The notes beneath the pieces were generated by a model. That model was given only the letters and a program-made list of their open reading frames with translations. It did no database searches and was not told the DNA's origin. A program made the position numbers and the translations under genes. A stretch of 64,000 nt of DNA from Alphaproteobacteria bacterium (GTDB lineage: Bacteria > Pseudomonadota > Alphaproteobacteria > UBA8366 > GCA-2717185): the NCBI GenBank assembly GCA_012103325.1, contig WLWY01000001.1, positions 372,001 to 436,000 on the forward strand, read 5' to 3'. Positions 34,201 through 41,472 of the stretch are shown piece by piece; the stretch's first letter is position 1; every line of letters starts with the position of its first letter.

Positions 34201-36918
34201 CCGGCCCGCCAGATTCTCGGAATCCTCGGGCGACCCGAAGCCCCCCGCCCTGCCGAATACCACATAGGCCGCGCCGGCATTGGCGGCGCCATCGTTGCCC
34301 CCTGGCGCGCCGACGATCAGGTCGTCGTAGCCGTCGCCGTTCACGTCGCCCGCAGACGACACGCTCCAGCCGGCACGGTCATCCACCGCGTCGCCTCGGA
34401 TGACGAAGCCTTCGCGCGCGTTCAGGTGCTCCAGGTTGAAAAACTGCCGGCCCTCGTGCCGGGTTCCGAAAGCCCCGCCCCTGCCGAAGATCACATAGGC
34501 CTCGCCGGCGTCGGTGCCGCCGTCGTTGCCAAAGGGCGCGCCGACGATCAGGTCGGCGAAGCCGTCGCCGTTCACGTCGCCCGCAGACGACACGCTATAG
34601 CCGACATAGTCCCACCCCGTGTCGCCCCGGATGACGAAGCCGTCACCCGGCGACAGCGTCGCGAGGTCGACGAACCGCTCGTTGTCGGGGTCATCGGGGT
34701 CATCGGGAGCGCCGAAGCCCCCCGCCTTGCCGAACACCACATAGGCCTCGCCGGAATTCCACTGGCCGCCGTCGTCACCCCACGGCGCGCCGATGATCAG
34801 GTCGTCGAAGCCGTCGCCGTTCACGTCGCCCGCCGACGAAACGCTCCAGCCGGCTTGGTCATACCATCCGTCGCCCTTGACGATGAAGCCCACGTCCCCC
34901 GGCAGGTGGTCCAGCTCGACCACCCTGTTCACGGGGGTGTTGGGCTCCTCGCGGTCGGTTACCCTCACCATGACCGTCTGCTGCGTCGTGTTGAGCCCGT
35001 CGGAAACCGCGACCACGATCTCATAGACGTTGTCGCCGTTCGCGTCTTCGGGGTTCTCGAAGTTCGCGAAAGACTGGAAGACCAGAACCCCATAGAGAGG
35101 ATCTGTGATACTGAATTTCCAGCTGTCCGGGCCGCCGACGATCGAATAGCTGAGCTGGTCGCCGTCCGGGTCCGTCGCGGTCAGCACGCCGATCGGCGAG
35201 ATGGTGTCAAACTCCATTTGGGAAAACTGTGTCGGCGAGGTGAACGTCGGCGCCTCGTTCACGTCGGTAACACCGATGGTGAAGATTTGCACATGGGTCC
35301 GGCCGTCGGCGTCGGCGACCAGCACCGTCACTTCGTGCGAGGTCGAGTTCTCGAAGTCCAGCCCGCCGCCGTCAGCCACGACCAGCCTGTTGCCGTCGAT
35401 CCGGAACCGGCCCTCGGCATCGTCCATCAGGCCGTAGATCAGAGTCTCCGTTGCCGTCGGAGACGGTGTATCGGCATCCTCCGCCAGGCCAAAGCCCGAA
35501 TTCACCCCGGCAGCCGGGCCGGTCGTGCCGAAAGTGCCCACCACCGTGCCCCGGGGGACGGACTCCGCAACCGTCCCGCCGTCCAGCGAAAAGCCCGGCG
35601 GCCCCTCGTCCACGTCCCTCACCGTCACCGTGATCGTCTGGCGTACCGACTTGCTTCCGTCGGAAACCCGGACCACCACCTCGTAGACGTTGCTGTCGGC
35701 CGCACTGCCGGGCGTCTCGTAATCCGGCGCCTTCCGGAAGCGCAGCACGCCATTATCATCGATCGTGAAAAGTGACTCGTCCGCGCCGCCGGCAGTAAAA
35801 TAGCTGAGGTTGGTGCCCGCGTCCGCGTCCTCAGCCGTCACCGCCATCACGAACGTCGCGTTCTCATCGACGCTCGCCGCTTCCAACGAGGTGATCTCCG
35901 GCGCGTTGTCGTTCACGTCCCTCACCGTCACCGTGATCGTCTCGCGTACCGATTTGCTTCCGTCGGAAACCCGGACCACCACCTCGTAGACGTTGCTGTC
36001 GGCCGCACTGCCGGGCGTCTCGTAGTCCGGCGCTTCGACGAAGAGCAGCCGCCCGGTCTCGCGATGGATCGAGAAAAGACCCCGGTCCGCGCCGCCGGCA
36101 ATAAAATAGCTGAGGCTGGTGCCCGCATCCGCGTCCTCAGCCGTCACCGCCATCACGAACGTCGCGTTCTCATCGACGCTCGCCGCTTCCGATGAGGTGA
36201 TCTCCGGCGCGTTGTCGTTCACGTCGGTCACCGTCACCGTGATCGCCTGGCGCACCGTATTGGTCCCGTCGGAAACCTCGACCACCACCTCGTAGACGTT
36301 GCTGCCGGCCGCACTGCCGGGCGCCTCGTAGTCCGGCACCTCGACGAAGAGCAGCCGCCCGGTCTCGCGATGGATCGAGAAAAGTGACCCGTCCGCGACG
36401 TCCACGATCGAGTAGTCGAGGCTGTCCCCGTCCGCGTCCTCCGCCGTCACCGTCGTCACATAGGTCGTGTTCTCCGCAACGCTCGCCGTAGCCGATGGGG
36501 GGAGCGTCGGCGCATGGTCGTTGACGACAGCCGCCGCCGGCGTCGCGACACTGGAGGACGGCGCCCGCACGCCCGCAACAGGGGCGGGACCGCCGCCGTC
36601 CGGCGCGGCGCTCTTCTCCACGGCGGGCGTCGGGGAAACTCTTCCCTCAAGGCCCGCGCCGGAGCCGCGGGATCCGGACGATGCCGGCAGGGACGAGACA
36701 AAACCCGAAAGCCCCGACGGCGAAAGGCCGGAGACATGTATATCCCCGCCCTCATGCAGCAGAACCACCGCGTCGTCACCCAGCTCGTAGCCGACAATGC
36801 CGGCCCCGCCCAGAAGCCGCACCATCTCGTCCGCGCTAAAATCAGCCCTGGCCCCGGGCGCCAACGTCTCCGTCCGCTCAACTCCATCCGGATCCGTTAC
36901 ACCAAGCTTAAGGCTCAT
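31207..36918 (-). CDS. Giant type I-secreted protein A: cadherin, FG-GAP propeller and RTX modules
   Basis: A 1903-residue protein. ATG 36918 was chosen because paralogue B begins with the same VTDxDGVERTxTLAPG sequence. The frame upstream to 37059 has no counterpart in B. The order is an N-terminal T1SS-type domain without signal peptide (1-140), about five cadherin-like repeats (140-670, ending VTVTDVNDNAPE), seven FG-GAP blades (DVNGDGFDDLIVGAP loops), an RTX-type module (GGRGDDTLTGRGGADVFRAGAGDD), five more blades, and a second RTX module that is also the C-terminus. Expected to be exported by the type I system at 41473-44990, to bind calcium and to act at the cell surface or outside. Adhesin is the best guess. 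Confidence 0.85.
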   Translation of the reverse strand: MSLKLGVTDPDGVERTETLAPGARADFSADEMVRLLGGAGIVGYELGDDAVVLLHEGGDIHVSGLSPSGLSGFVSSLPASSGSRGSGAGLEGRVSPTPAVEKSAAPDGGGPAPVAGVRAPSSSVATPAAAVVNDHAPTLPPSATASVAENTTYVTTVTAEDADGDSLDYSIVDVADGSLFSIHRETGRLLFVEVPDYEAPGSAAGSNVYEVVVEVSDGTNTVRQAITVTVTDVNDNAPEITSSEAASVDENATFVMAVTAEDADAGTSLSYFIAGGADRGLFSIHRETGRLLFVEAPDYETPGSAADSNVYEVVVRVSDGSKSVRETITVTVRDVNDNAPEITSLEAASVDENATFVMAVTAEDADAGTNLSYFTAGGADESLFTIDDNGVLRFRKAPDYETPGSAADSNVYEVVVRVSDGSKSVRQTITVTVRDVDEGPPGFSLDGGTVAESVPRGTVVGTFGTTGPAAGVNSGFGLAEDADTPSPTATETLIYGLMDDAEGRFRIDGNRLVVADGGGLDFENSTSHEVTVLVADADGRTHVQIFTIGVTDVNEAPTFTSPTQFSQMEFDTISPIGVLTATDPDGDQLSYSIVGGPDSWKFSITDPLYGVLVFQSFANFENPEDANGDNVYEIVVAVSDGLNTTQQTVMVRVTDREEPNTPVNRVVELDHLPGDVGFIVKGDGWYDQAGWSVSSAGDVNGDGFDDLIIGAPWGDDGGQWNSGEAYVVFGKAGGFGAPDDPDDPDNERFVDLATLSPGDGFVIRGDTGWDYVGYSVSSAGDVNGDGFADLIVGAPFGNDGGTDAGEAYVIFGRGGAFGTRHEGRQFFNLEHLNAREGFVIRGDAVDDRAGWSVSSAGDVNGDGYDDLIVGAPGGNDGAANAGAAYVVFGRAGGFGSPEDSENLAGRRVLDLKTLPEGEGFVIRGDARGDKAGFSVSSAGDVNGDGFDDLIVGAPEGDDAGKDAGEAYVVFGKASGFGTIDLGTLSPDEGFVIWGDRLGDRAGRSVSSAGDVNGDGFDDLIVGAPLGNDGGGDNRAYVIFGEAGDFGTRHEGRMMFNLKHMSPAEGFVIQGDAAGDWAGFSVSSAGDVNGDGFDDLIVGAPLSNASAGAAYVVFGTAGSFGEEAGGRQVFDLTGLWSTWDNTSRGFVIRGDAGGDRAGRSVSAAGDVNGDGFDDLIVGEPYGDDGGRDAGEAYVVFGGTFGAGTDPVTLMGMVGNSAREVLHGGRGDDTLTGRGGADVFRAGAGDDLVSLWDMDFVRIHGGAGEDTLRLDSGPSVTLDFTGIRPSVVESIERIDLNGWAHGNALVLTSLDVLSLSDDAVGSITTLTVLGYAGDRVTMADGGWTRVAGTVTLDGVEFAQYNNGHARLLVDTDVAVSRMIDLGMLSAEQGFVIRGDAGGDQAGFSVSSAGDVNGDGFADIIVSAPRGDDGGGLAGEAYVVFGKASGFGTIDLTGLSADDGFVIQGDRLGDWAGFSVSSAGDVNGDGFGDLIVGAPGGDDGGLSAGEAYVVFGKASGFGTVDLTDLSAGQGFIIQGDEGGDPRGDQAGASVSSAGDVNGDGFDDLIVGAPFGDDGGRYAGEAYVVFGKLSGYGTIDLTNLPAAEGFVIQGDAGWDYAGWSVSAAGDVNGDGFDDLIVGAPFGDDGGIDAGAAYVVFGKASGFGTIDLASLSSEEGFFVRGAATGDRAGRSVSAAGDVNGDGYDDLIIGAPRGDDGGGDAGEAYVVFGGAFGAGTAPVTTTGTAGNTAREVLLGGRGDDVLTGRGGADVFRAGAGDDVLGISDTNFARIDGGTGEDTLRLDESGITLDFTNILPSTVDSIERIDLTGTGDNSLTLDIRDVLDLSDDTAGGITTLTVLGDAGDSVTTADSGWTRAAETVEIDGQSFAQFDNGHARLLVDADVTVDSVQT
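32817..34374 (-). repeat. Segment of gene A duplicated in gene C
   Basis: This 1558-base segment matches 58075-59404 of gene C, with translations identical in every stretch compared. The only length difference is 228 bases (one FG-GAP unit, within about 33614-33908) present here and absent from C. Confidence 0.85.
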
Positions 36919-37179
36919 TTTTTGAATTCTTCCCCGATTGGCTTCCGCTGGCGCCTGTTCAAGCCAGGCAGCGCGACCGGCCCTCCGACCGTCACACCGG
37001 CCGCAGCCAGACCCGCGCCCGCGCTTATGTAAAAGAGAGCGGACCGCATTCCGACGCAACGCCAGGGACCAACGCCGTCACCGCCAGATCCTCTCCCCAA
37101 TTACCTGCCCCTTGGGAACACCGGAGAGATCCTCGGTAACTTGGCCCGCAGTCTGTTCGTCCACGCAAGAACGCGGTGG
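36919..37179. other. 5' untranslated region of gene A
   Basis: No gene is supported. About 260 bases separate the gene A start from its likely promoter. The minus-strand frame here is open back to 37059 but has no relative in gene B and is best read as leader. Confidence 0.5.
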
Positions 37180-37208
37180 ATCATAATTAATACTATTCGA
37201 CTCTGCAA
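37180..37208 (-). promoter_or_regulatory. Sigma-70-type promoter of gene A
   Basis: On the minus strand TTGCAG (37208-37203) and TATGAT (37185-37180) are separated by exactly 17 bases in a local AT-rich patch, near-consensus -35 and -10. Transcription would start near 37173 and leave a leader of about 255 bases before gene A. Confidence 0.6.
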
Positions 37209-37347
37209 CGATATGAATAGAATGCCTGGAGCACGAAAACAAAGGCTGGTGGACCGAAACGGGACGCCGCCGATCCTCCGGCCAGGCTCGCCGGGGGACG
37301 GGGCTGCTTCGGGCTCTATCCGGCGATACTGGCCGGTGATACTGGCC

Positions 37348-37458
37348 GGCGATACGGCCTGTGGCGCGGCGGAGATGCCGGGCTAGCTGGTCTACAAGCA
37401 TGGAACCGAGCCGCACGTCCCGGTGTTCGACAAGTCCAGGCGCGACGGCGGCGGCATC
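37348..37458 (+). pseudogene. IS1182-like transposase remnant
   Basis: The translation GDTACGAAEMPG*LVYKHGTEPHVPVFDKSRRDGG (read in parts) recalls the conserved internal block of IS1182-family transposases, DTAYG.AEML.WLV...GIEPH.PVFDKS.R.DG. The Trp of that block is a TAG stop here (37384-37386) and the sequence loses similarity on both sides, so only about 37 codons survive. No terminal inverted repeats were found. Short GATACTGGCCGG repeats precede it. Confidence 0.5.
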
Positions 37459-38034
37459 GTAAGCAGCGGGTGGACGCTTCCTCCTATGCCGCCAATTCAA
37501 ATCACGCACAATTTGGCACAGCAATGCCGCCGAGGGGCGTCCACCTCATTGCTCACTGTCAACCACGTTCGTCCGCGAAACGTGACCGGGAGTTACGCGG
37601 CGGACTGGACGGTCGAGCAGTTGCGCGGACCGGCGCAGGCGGTCGCCGACCGGATCGATGAATTGATGGCCGGGAAGCCATGACTTTAGGTCTCTTGGCT
37701 TTCCGGGGTCTATTCGCGAATGATTGTTAGATTTATCAGAATGGGGCTTGGGCGACTTCGCATCTTCCAATCTTCGGCTCGAAGTCGCCGGCGGCGGTCA
37801 ACGGGCCGGCCCGGACAACCACACGTTTGGAGTTGGCGGCAGGTCGGTCCACAACGGCCTGGAGGGCCGCTTCGGCCTGCTTTATGCCTTGGCGGGCGTC
37901 TATTACGACATTCGACCTTCACTGTTTGGCATCGAGGGACTGGATCGGCTGGCAGTCATTGTCGGCGCCACTGTATTGGCCGTTGCTCTGCCGCCGAATA
38001 TTGAGTTCACCGGCGATCGTTGGCTCCACATCCT
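37459..38034. other. Non-coding stretch between transposase remnant and hipA
   Basis: No well-supported gene. A + strand frame at 37423-37683 overlaps the transposase remnant and ends with TVEQLRGPAQAVADRIDELMAGKP, which could be the tail of a decayed gene. A 110-codon frame from TTG 37724 to 38056 has one hydrophobic stretch (LAVIVGATVLAVALPP) but no clear ribosome site. The region looks like debris of an insertion. Confidence 0.4.
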
Positions 38035-39264
38035 CTACGCCGGCGCGTCGCCTTGAATCGCCGTGGCATAGACGGCGATATCAGCCGCGCTCATGCCCAT
38101 CTGGCGAGCGGTGTTCCGCCAGCCTTTCAGGGCGGCGGTGACTTCGCCGATAATGGCTTCGGCCTGGGCGCCCTTCAGCGCGAAAAACGGCGCCGCCCTA
38201 CGGGCGATATCAAGGTCCGCTGCCGGCCCTTCTTCGGATATCCAGGTTGTTAATTCGCGCGCCTTCTCCGCCAGCGGCACCGGGTTCAAATCGTAGGCGG
38301 GTGACAGCCGCCATTTGTCGTTCCGGTCATACAGGAATCCATGGTTGCGCAGATGGTCATCGAGATTGCCGATCGACACGCCAAAGACGATCCGCCGCCA
38401 GAGCTCGTGCAGATCCTCGGTCGGTGCGCTTGAATGCATGCGTATGCTTTCGGCAATGTCCGTATAGGCCGCATCGTCTCCATCATTGAGGCCCAACAGG
38501 CTCATGGCCGACAAAAAGGGAATGCGTTGGCCGTCCCGCCGGTCGAAGCGCGTAATCAAGGCCACCGGCCGGCCGGCCACGTCCTGCAGCCTGGCCGCGG
38601 CAACGTTCACGCCGGCCTTGGCGGCCAGTATCATTGCCAGCACCTCGCCGTGCGGGATGCTGCGATCGTCATCCGGTTTCGGAAACTTGGCGATCGCCAG
38701 CGTGCCATCATTGTCCGTCACGGCCGATTTCGGGCGGGCGCCGCCAAGCGGCGAGCCTTCATTCAAAAGCAGCTTCAGGTCTTCGGCCGTTTCCGTGTTG
38801 GTCTGGACCGCATCGGCTGCATTGATGAGCGCCGGCAGTTGAATCAGCGGTGGGATACGATAATGGCCGATGTCGTGATCGAACGTGTCTTCGCTTTCGC
38901 GCTTGTAGCGCAACGCTCCAATGCGGGTTTGATCCGTGATCGCCAACAGGTAGTCGATTTCCGACAGGGCCCGCTCTTCGCCGGCTTTGCGAAAGGCGCG
39001 TTTGATCAGTTGCTGGCCCCAGCGGTCGGGTGCGGTGTCCCGCAGCGCCCCCGGCAGCGCCGACTTGTCCGACGTGGTGTAAATCTGCCTGTCCTCCAGG
39101 GGCAGATTTGCCGGGTCGAGCGCGAAGGCGCCCGGGTAGTCGAGCCATTCATCCGCATATTCAAAGACCGAGCTTTGACCACGGCGTTTTGCGACATACC
39201 GGCAGCGGCCGGCCAGGCGCGTCTCGCCGGCATGGTCGATGTAGATTTCAATGGTGTCGGTCAT
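38035..39264 (-). CDS. hipA: HipA-family toxin kinase
   Basis: A 409-residue HipA-like Ser/Thr kinase (E. coli HipA 440). The Gly-rich loop is SPLGGARPKSAV near residue 175, with catalytic and metal segment GNLDDHLRNHGFLYD near 299 and LSPAYDLNPVP near 320. The N-terminal subdomain (about 20-110) has the usual PGALRDTAPDRWGQQLI. HipA proteins phosphorylate targets such as glutamyl-tRNA synthetase and induce persistence. The start overlaps the hipB stop by four bases. It probably stabilises the element. Confidence 0.92.
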   Translation of the reverse strand: MTDTIEIYIDHAGETRLAGRCRYVAKRRGQSSVFEYADEWLDYPGAFALDPANLPLEDRQIYTTSDKSALPGALRDTAPDRWGQQLIKRAFRKAGEERALSEIDYLLAITDQTRIGALRYKRESEDTFDHDIGHYRIPPLIQLPALINAADAVQTNTETAEDLKLLLNEGSPLGGARPKSAVTDNDGTLAIAKFPKPDDDRSIPHGEVLAMILAAKAGVNVAAARLQDVAGRPVALITRFDRRDGQRIPFLSAMSLLGLNDGDDAAYTDIAESIRMHSSAPTEDLHELWRRIVFGVSIGNLDDHLRNHGFLYDRNDKWRLSPAYDLNPVPLAEKARELTTWISEEGPAADLDIARRAAPFFALKGAQAEAIIGEVTAALKGWRNTARQMGMSAADIAVYATAIQGDAPA

Positions 39265-39596
39265 GATCGCGCGCTCTTGCGACGACGCGGTTGTACTTTT
39301 TTGGGCAGTCGATCTTCTTCGATATCCAGTCCCAGGGAATCGGTACGGCGGTCGGCCGCTTGCCCGAGGCCTTCGATCAGACCCAAGATGGAAAGCACCG
39401 TCGCGTAGATGCCCATGGAGACCGACGGGTTGCCTTTTTCGACCTTGTAGAGCGTGCCGCGGCTGATGAAGGCGCGTTCGGCCATCGAGACCGTCGAGAT
39501 ACGGCGTTTCTTGCGCGCAACAGCAATGTCCCCGCCAAGTTTGACGAGGGCTTGCCGGGCTGCTCTTGGTAGCGTATCTGTTGCCTGCGTTTTCAT
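39261..39596 (-). CDS. hipB: HipB-like antitoxin, XRE-type HTH regulator
   Basis: A 111-residue protein with an XRE/Cro-type helix-turn-helix at about residues 20-75 (ISTVSMAERAFISRGTLYKV, then the VSMGIYATVLSILGL helices) and a basic C-terminus (KKVQPRRRKSARS). It neutralises HipA and, in a complex with it, represses the promoter. An inverted repeat at 39601-39650 directly upstream is the likely operator. Confidence 0.88.
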   Translation of the reverse strand: MKTQATDTLPRAARQALVKLGGDIAVARKKRRISTVSMAERAFISRGTLYKVEKGNPSVSMGIYATVLSILGLIEGLGQAADRRTDSLGLDIEEDRLPKKVQPRRRKSARS

Positions 39597-39600
39597 GAAC

Positions 39601-39650
39601 TGTCTTATATTTTGACTATTAGAGGCTATAATTGTTCATTATATAAGACA
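39601..39650 (-). promoter_or_regulatory. Inverted repeat operator/promoter of hipBA
   Basis: TGTCTTATAT (39601-39610) and ATATAAGACA (39641-39650) are perfect 10-base inverted repeats 30 bases apart in an AT-rich patch, beginning four bases before the hipB start. The spacing between arm centres, 40 bases or about four helical turns, would place two HipB dimers on one face of the DNA. Confidence 0.65.
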
Positions 39651-39765
39651 CAATGAGTTAAAAATCCATAAATTTTCAGAATCCTGATTACGGGCCGGGG
39701 CAACAGCATCGGCCTTATCTCCTTGTGGACATGCCTATGCCGAGGTCGTCACCGGACCTTTGGCC

Positions 39766-40383
39766 TCATGCGGCGCCTTCGGCTCCGCCCCAGTCCGTCT
39801 CAATAGGCGCCGCGCCCATCTTCTTCAGCTCGTCGGGGCCGATAAGGGAAGCGACGATCGGGTGAACGCGCAGGTCGTCTCCCTTGATCACCTGCCGAAA
39901 GCCGGTGGTGACGGCGGTCACAAGCCACTGGTTCGGTGCGATCACATCCAGCAGCCAGTTGACCGGCCCACTCGTCCAATCCTCGGGCTTCAAGCGGACC
40001 GGGAAGACGCCGGCCCTGATCTGTTCGCGGATCTTCGCATCGACGTCCTCGGACACGCTCGCCCAGATGGCGAAGCCGGTCAGCGTGTCGGCGCCCTCGT
40101 TTTCCTTCGGCTTGGCCGTGGCGATCGCCACCCTGTCGCGCAGAAGCGGTTCGAGCAGGACGTGATGGAGGTCGCTCACCGACAGATGGCGGTAGCGCGG
40201 CGTGACCATCATGACCAGCACCGCCCGGCCGAAGGTCGTGTGGGCCTCCCTGCGCGCCGCCTCGATCCGCTCGGCCGTCTCCGGGTCGGACCCGGGCGCT
40301 CCGGCTTCCTCAACGGCTTTAGCGCCGTCTGTTTCCGCGGCGCCGTTTCCCCGCTTTGATTTACCGTCTTTCCGGTTCGCCAT
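39766..40383 (-). CDS. RTX toxin-activating lysine acyltransferase, HlyC family (copy 2)
   Basis: A 205-residue near-duplicate of the copy at 30474-31091. The central part, about 150 residues carrying His66 and Asp146, is identical. All differences (about six in the first 40 residues and five in the last 16) fall at the ends. It is the last gene of the C-B-ABC-HlyD-TIGR03032 unit and so probably modifies B and C. The start at ATG 40383 was chosen as in copy 1. GTG 40392 is the alternative. Confidence 0.85.
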   Translation of the reverse strand: MANRKDGKSKRGNGAAETDGAKAVEEAGAPGSDPETAERIEAARREAHTTFGRAVLVMMVTPRYRHLSVSDLHHVLLEPLLRDRVAIATAKPKENEGADTLTGFAIWASVSEDVDAKIREQIRAGVFPVRLKPEDWTSGPVNWLLDVIAPNQWLVTAVTTGFRQVIKGDDLRVHPIVASLIGPDELKKMGAAPIETDWGGAEGAA

Positions 40384-40424
40384 TATCGACACTGTCCTTC
40401 GCCATGGTTCTTAAAATAGCCCGC

Positions 40425-41405
40425 TCAGTTGGGCAGTTCCCCGACCGACACCAGCCTTGCAAGCTCCGGGCTCATGGGCCCATAGGCGATGGGGAACTTC
40501 CTGCCCGGTATCACCGCGACGTCATAAAGCTCGGACACGACGCCCTCGATCGTGATGGAATGGGCAACGTCACCCGTTGCCAGATCGACAAAATACAGCC
40601 CGCAGCGCGGCTCGATCTTGCGCTCTTCCAGGCGGGCCTCCAGTGCGAGCCCGGAAAAGGTCTTGTTGCCGCGCGGCAGGGACAGCCCCATGACGGCGTA
40701 GTTGCCGACGAAGGAGAGGCCGCGCAGGTAGCCGGGACAGAAGCAGACCGCCTCGAAGGCGCCGCTCTTGGCGTCCAGATAGCCGAACTCACCGGTCCCC
40801 GAATTGAGCAGCCAGAGCTTGCCGTCGTGCCAGCCATCGAAGGTATCGCTCTCGGACACCGCCGTGACATAGGCCGCCTTGCCCTCCACCAGGGCCAGGC
40901 CGTTCAGGTGACAGCGGTCTTCCGCCGCCAACCGCGATATGAACCCGGGGCGCCACAGCGGGATGAAGCTATGGGTGCTGCTGACCGTCGCCAGGCAGTT
41001 GAAGAGCGTGTTGACGAAGACCAGCCGGCCGTCCGCCTCGACCGCCAGGTCGTGAATGTCCAGATCCCCGGTGTAGTGGGCCGTTTGCGGCACATAGACC
41101 GCGTCATGACCTTCCGTCGTTTCCGCATTGTCCTCCAGCGCGTTTTCCAGCCTGAAGATCTGGTTGTCGCCGGTCACCCAAAGGCCGCCGCCGGCGACGG
41201 CAAGACCCAGGCAACGGCCGATGTTGCGGTTGAATATCCACAGCTTGCCATCGGGCTTGATCCCCAGCAGGAACAACTTGCCGACCTGGTAGGTCGTGAC
41301 CGCCAAGGAGACGTCCAACTGCCCAAACCAGTCCTCGAAGCCCCGCGAGGCATTCATCTCAAACGGGGCATCCCGGCCCGGTCCGGTTGTGTCGGCTTCG
41401 TTCAT
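40425..41405 (-). CDS. TIGR03032-family protein
   Basis: A 326-residue protein of the TIGR03032 (DUF4915) family. The N-terminus FEDWFGQLDVSLAVTTYQVG and repeating segments such as GKLFLLGIKPDGKLWIFNR, LDIHDLAVEADGRLVFVNT and LNGLALVEGKAAYVTAV read as a beta-propeller-like fold. The ATG at 41405 has GGAAAGAGGAAC upstream and was preferred over the upstream open frame. The biochemical role of the family is unknown to me. Cytoplasmic location (no signal peptide) and placement between the type I secretion genes and the acyltransferase suggest a job in maturation or export of the giant proteins. Confidence 0.8.
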   Translation of the reverse strand: MNEADTTGPGRDAPFEMNASRGFEDWFGQLDVSLAVTTYQVGKLFLLGIKPDGKLWIFNRNIGRCLGLAVAGGGLWVTGDNQIFRLENALEDNAETTEGHDAVYVPQTAHYTGDLDIHDLAVEADGRLVFVNTLFNCLATVSSTHSFIPLWRPGFISRLAAEDRCHLNGLALVEGKAAYVTAVSESDTFDGWHDGKLWLLNSGTGEFGYLDAKSGAFEAVCFCPGYLRGLSFVGNYAVMGLSLPRGNKTFSGLALEARLEERKIEPRCGLYFVDLATGDVAHSITIEGVVSELYDVAVIPGRKFPIAYGPMSPELARLVSVGELPN

Positions 41406-41472
41406 CCTGTTCCTCTTTCCCCTTTCAGGCCGCGCCAGGCGGCGGGTGGCACATGAAGCTGTCGCCGGCTGC

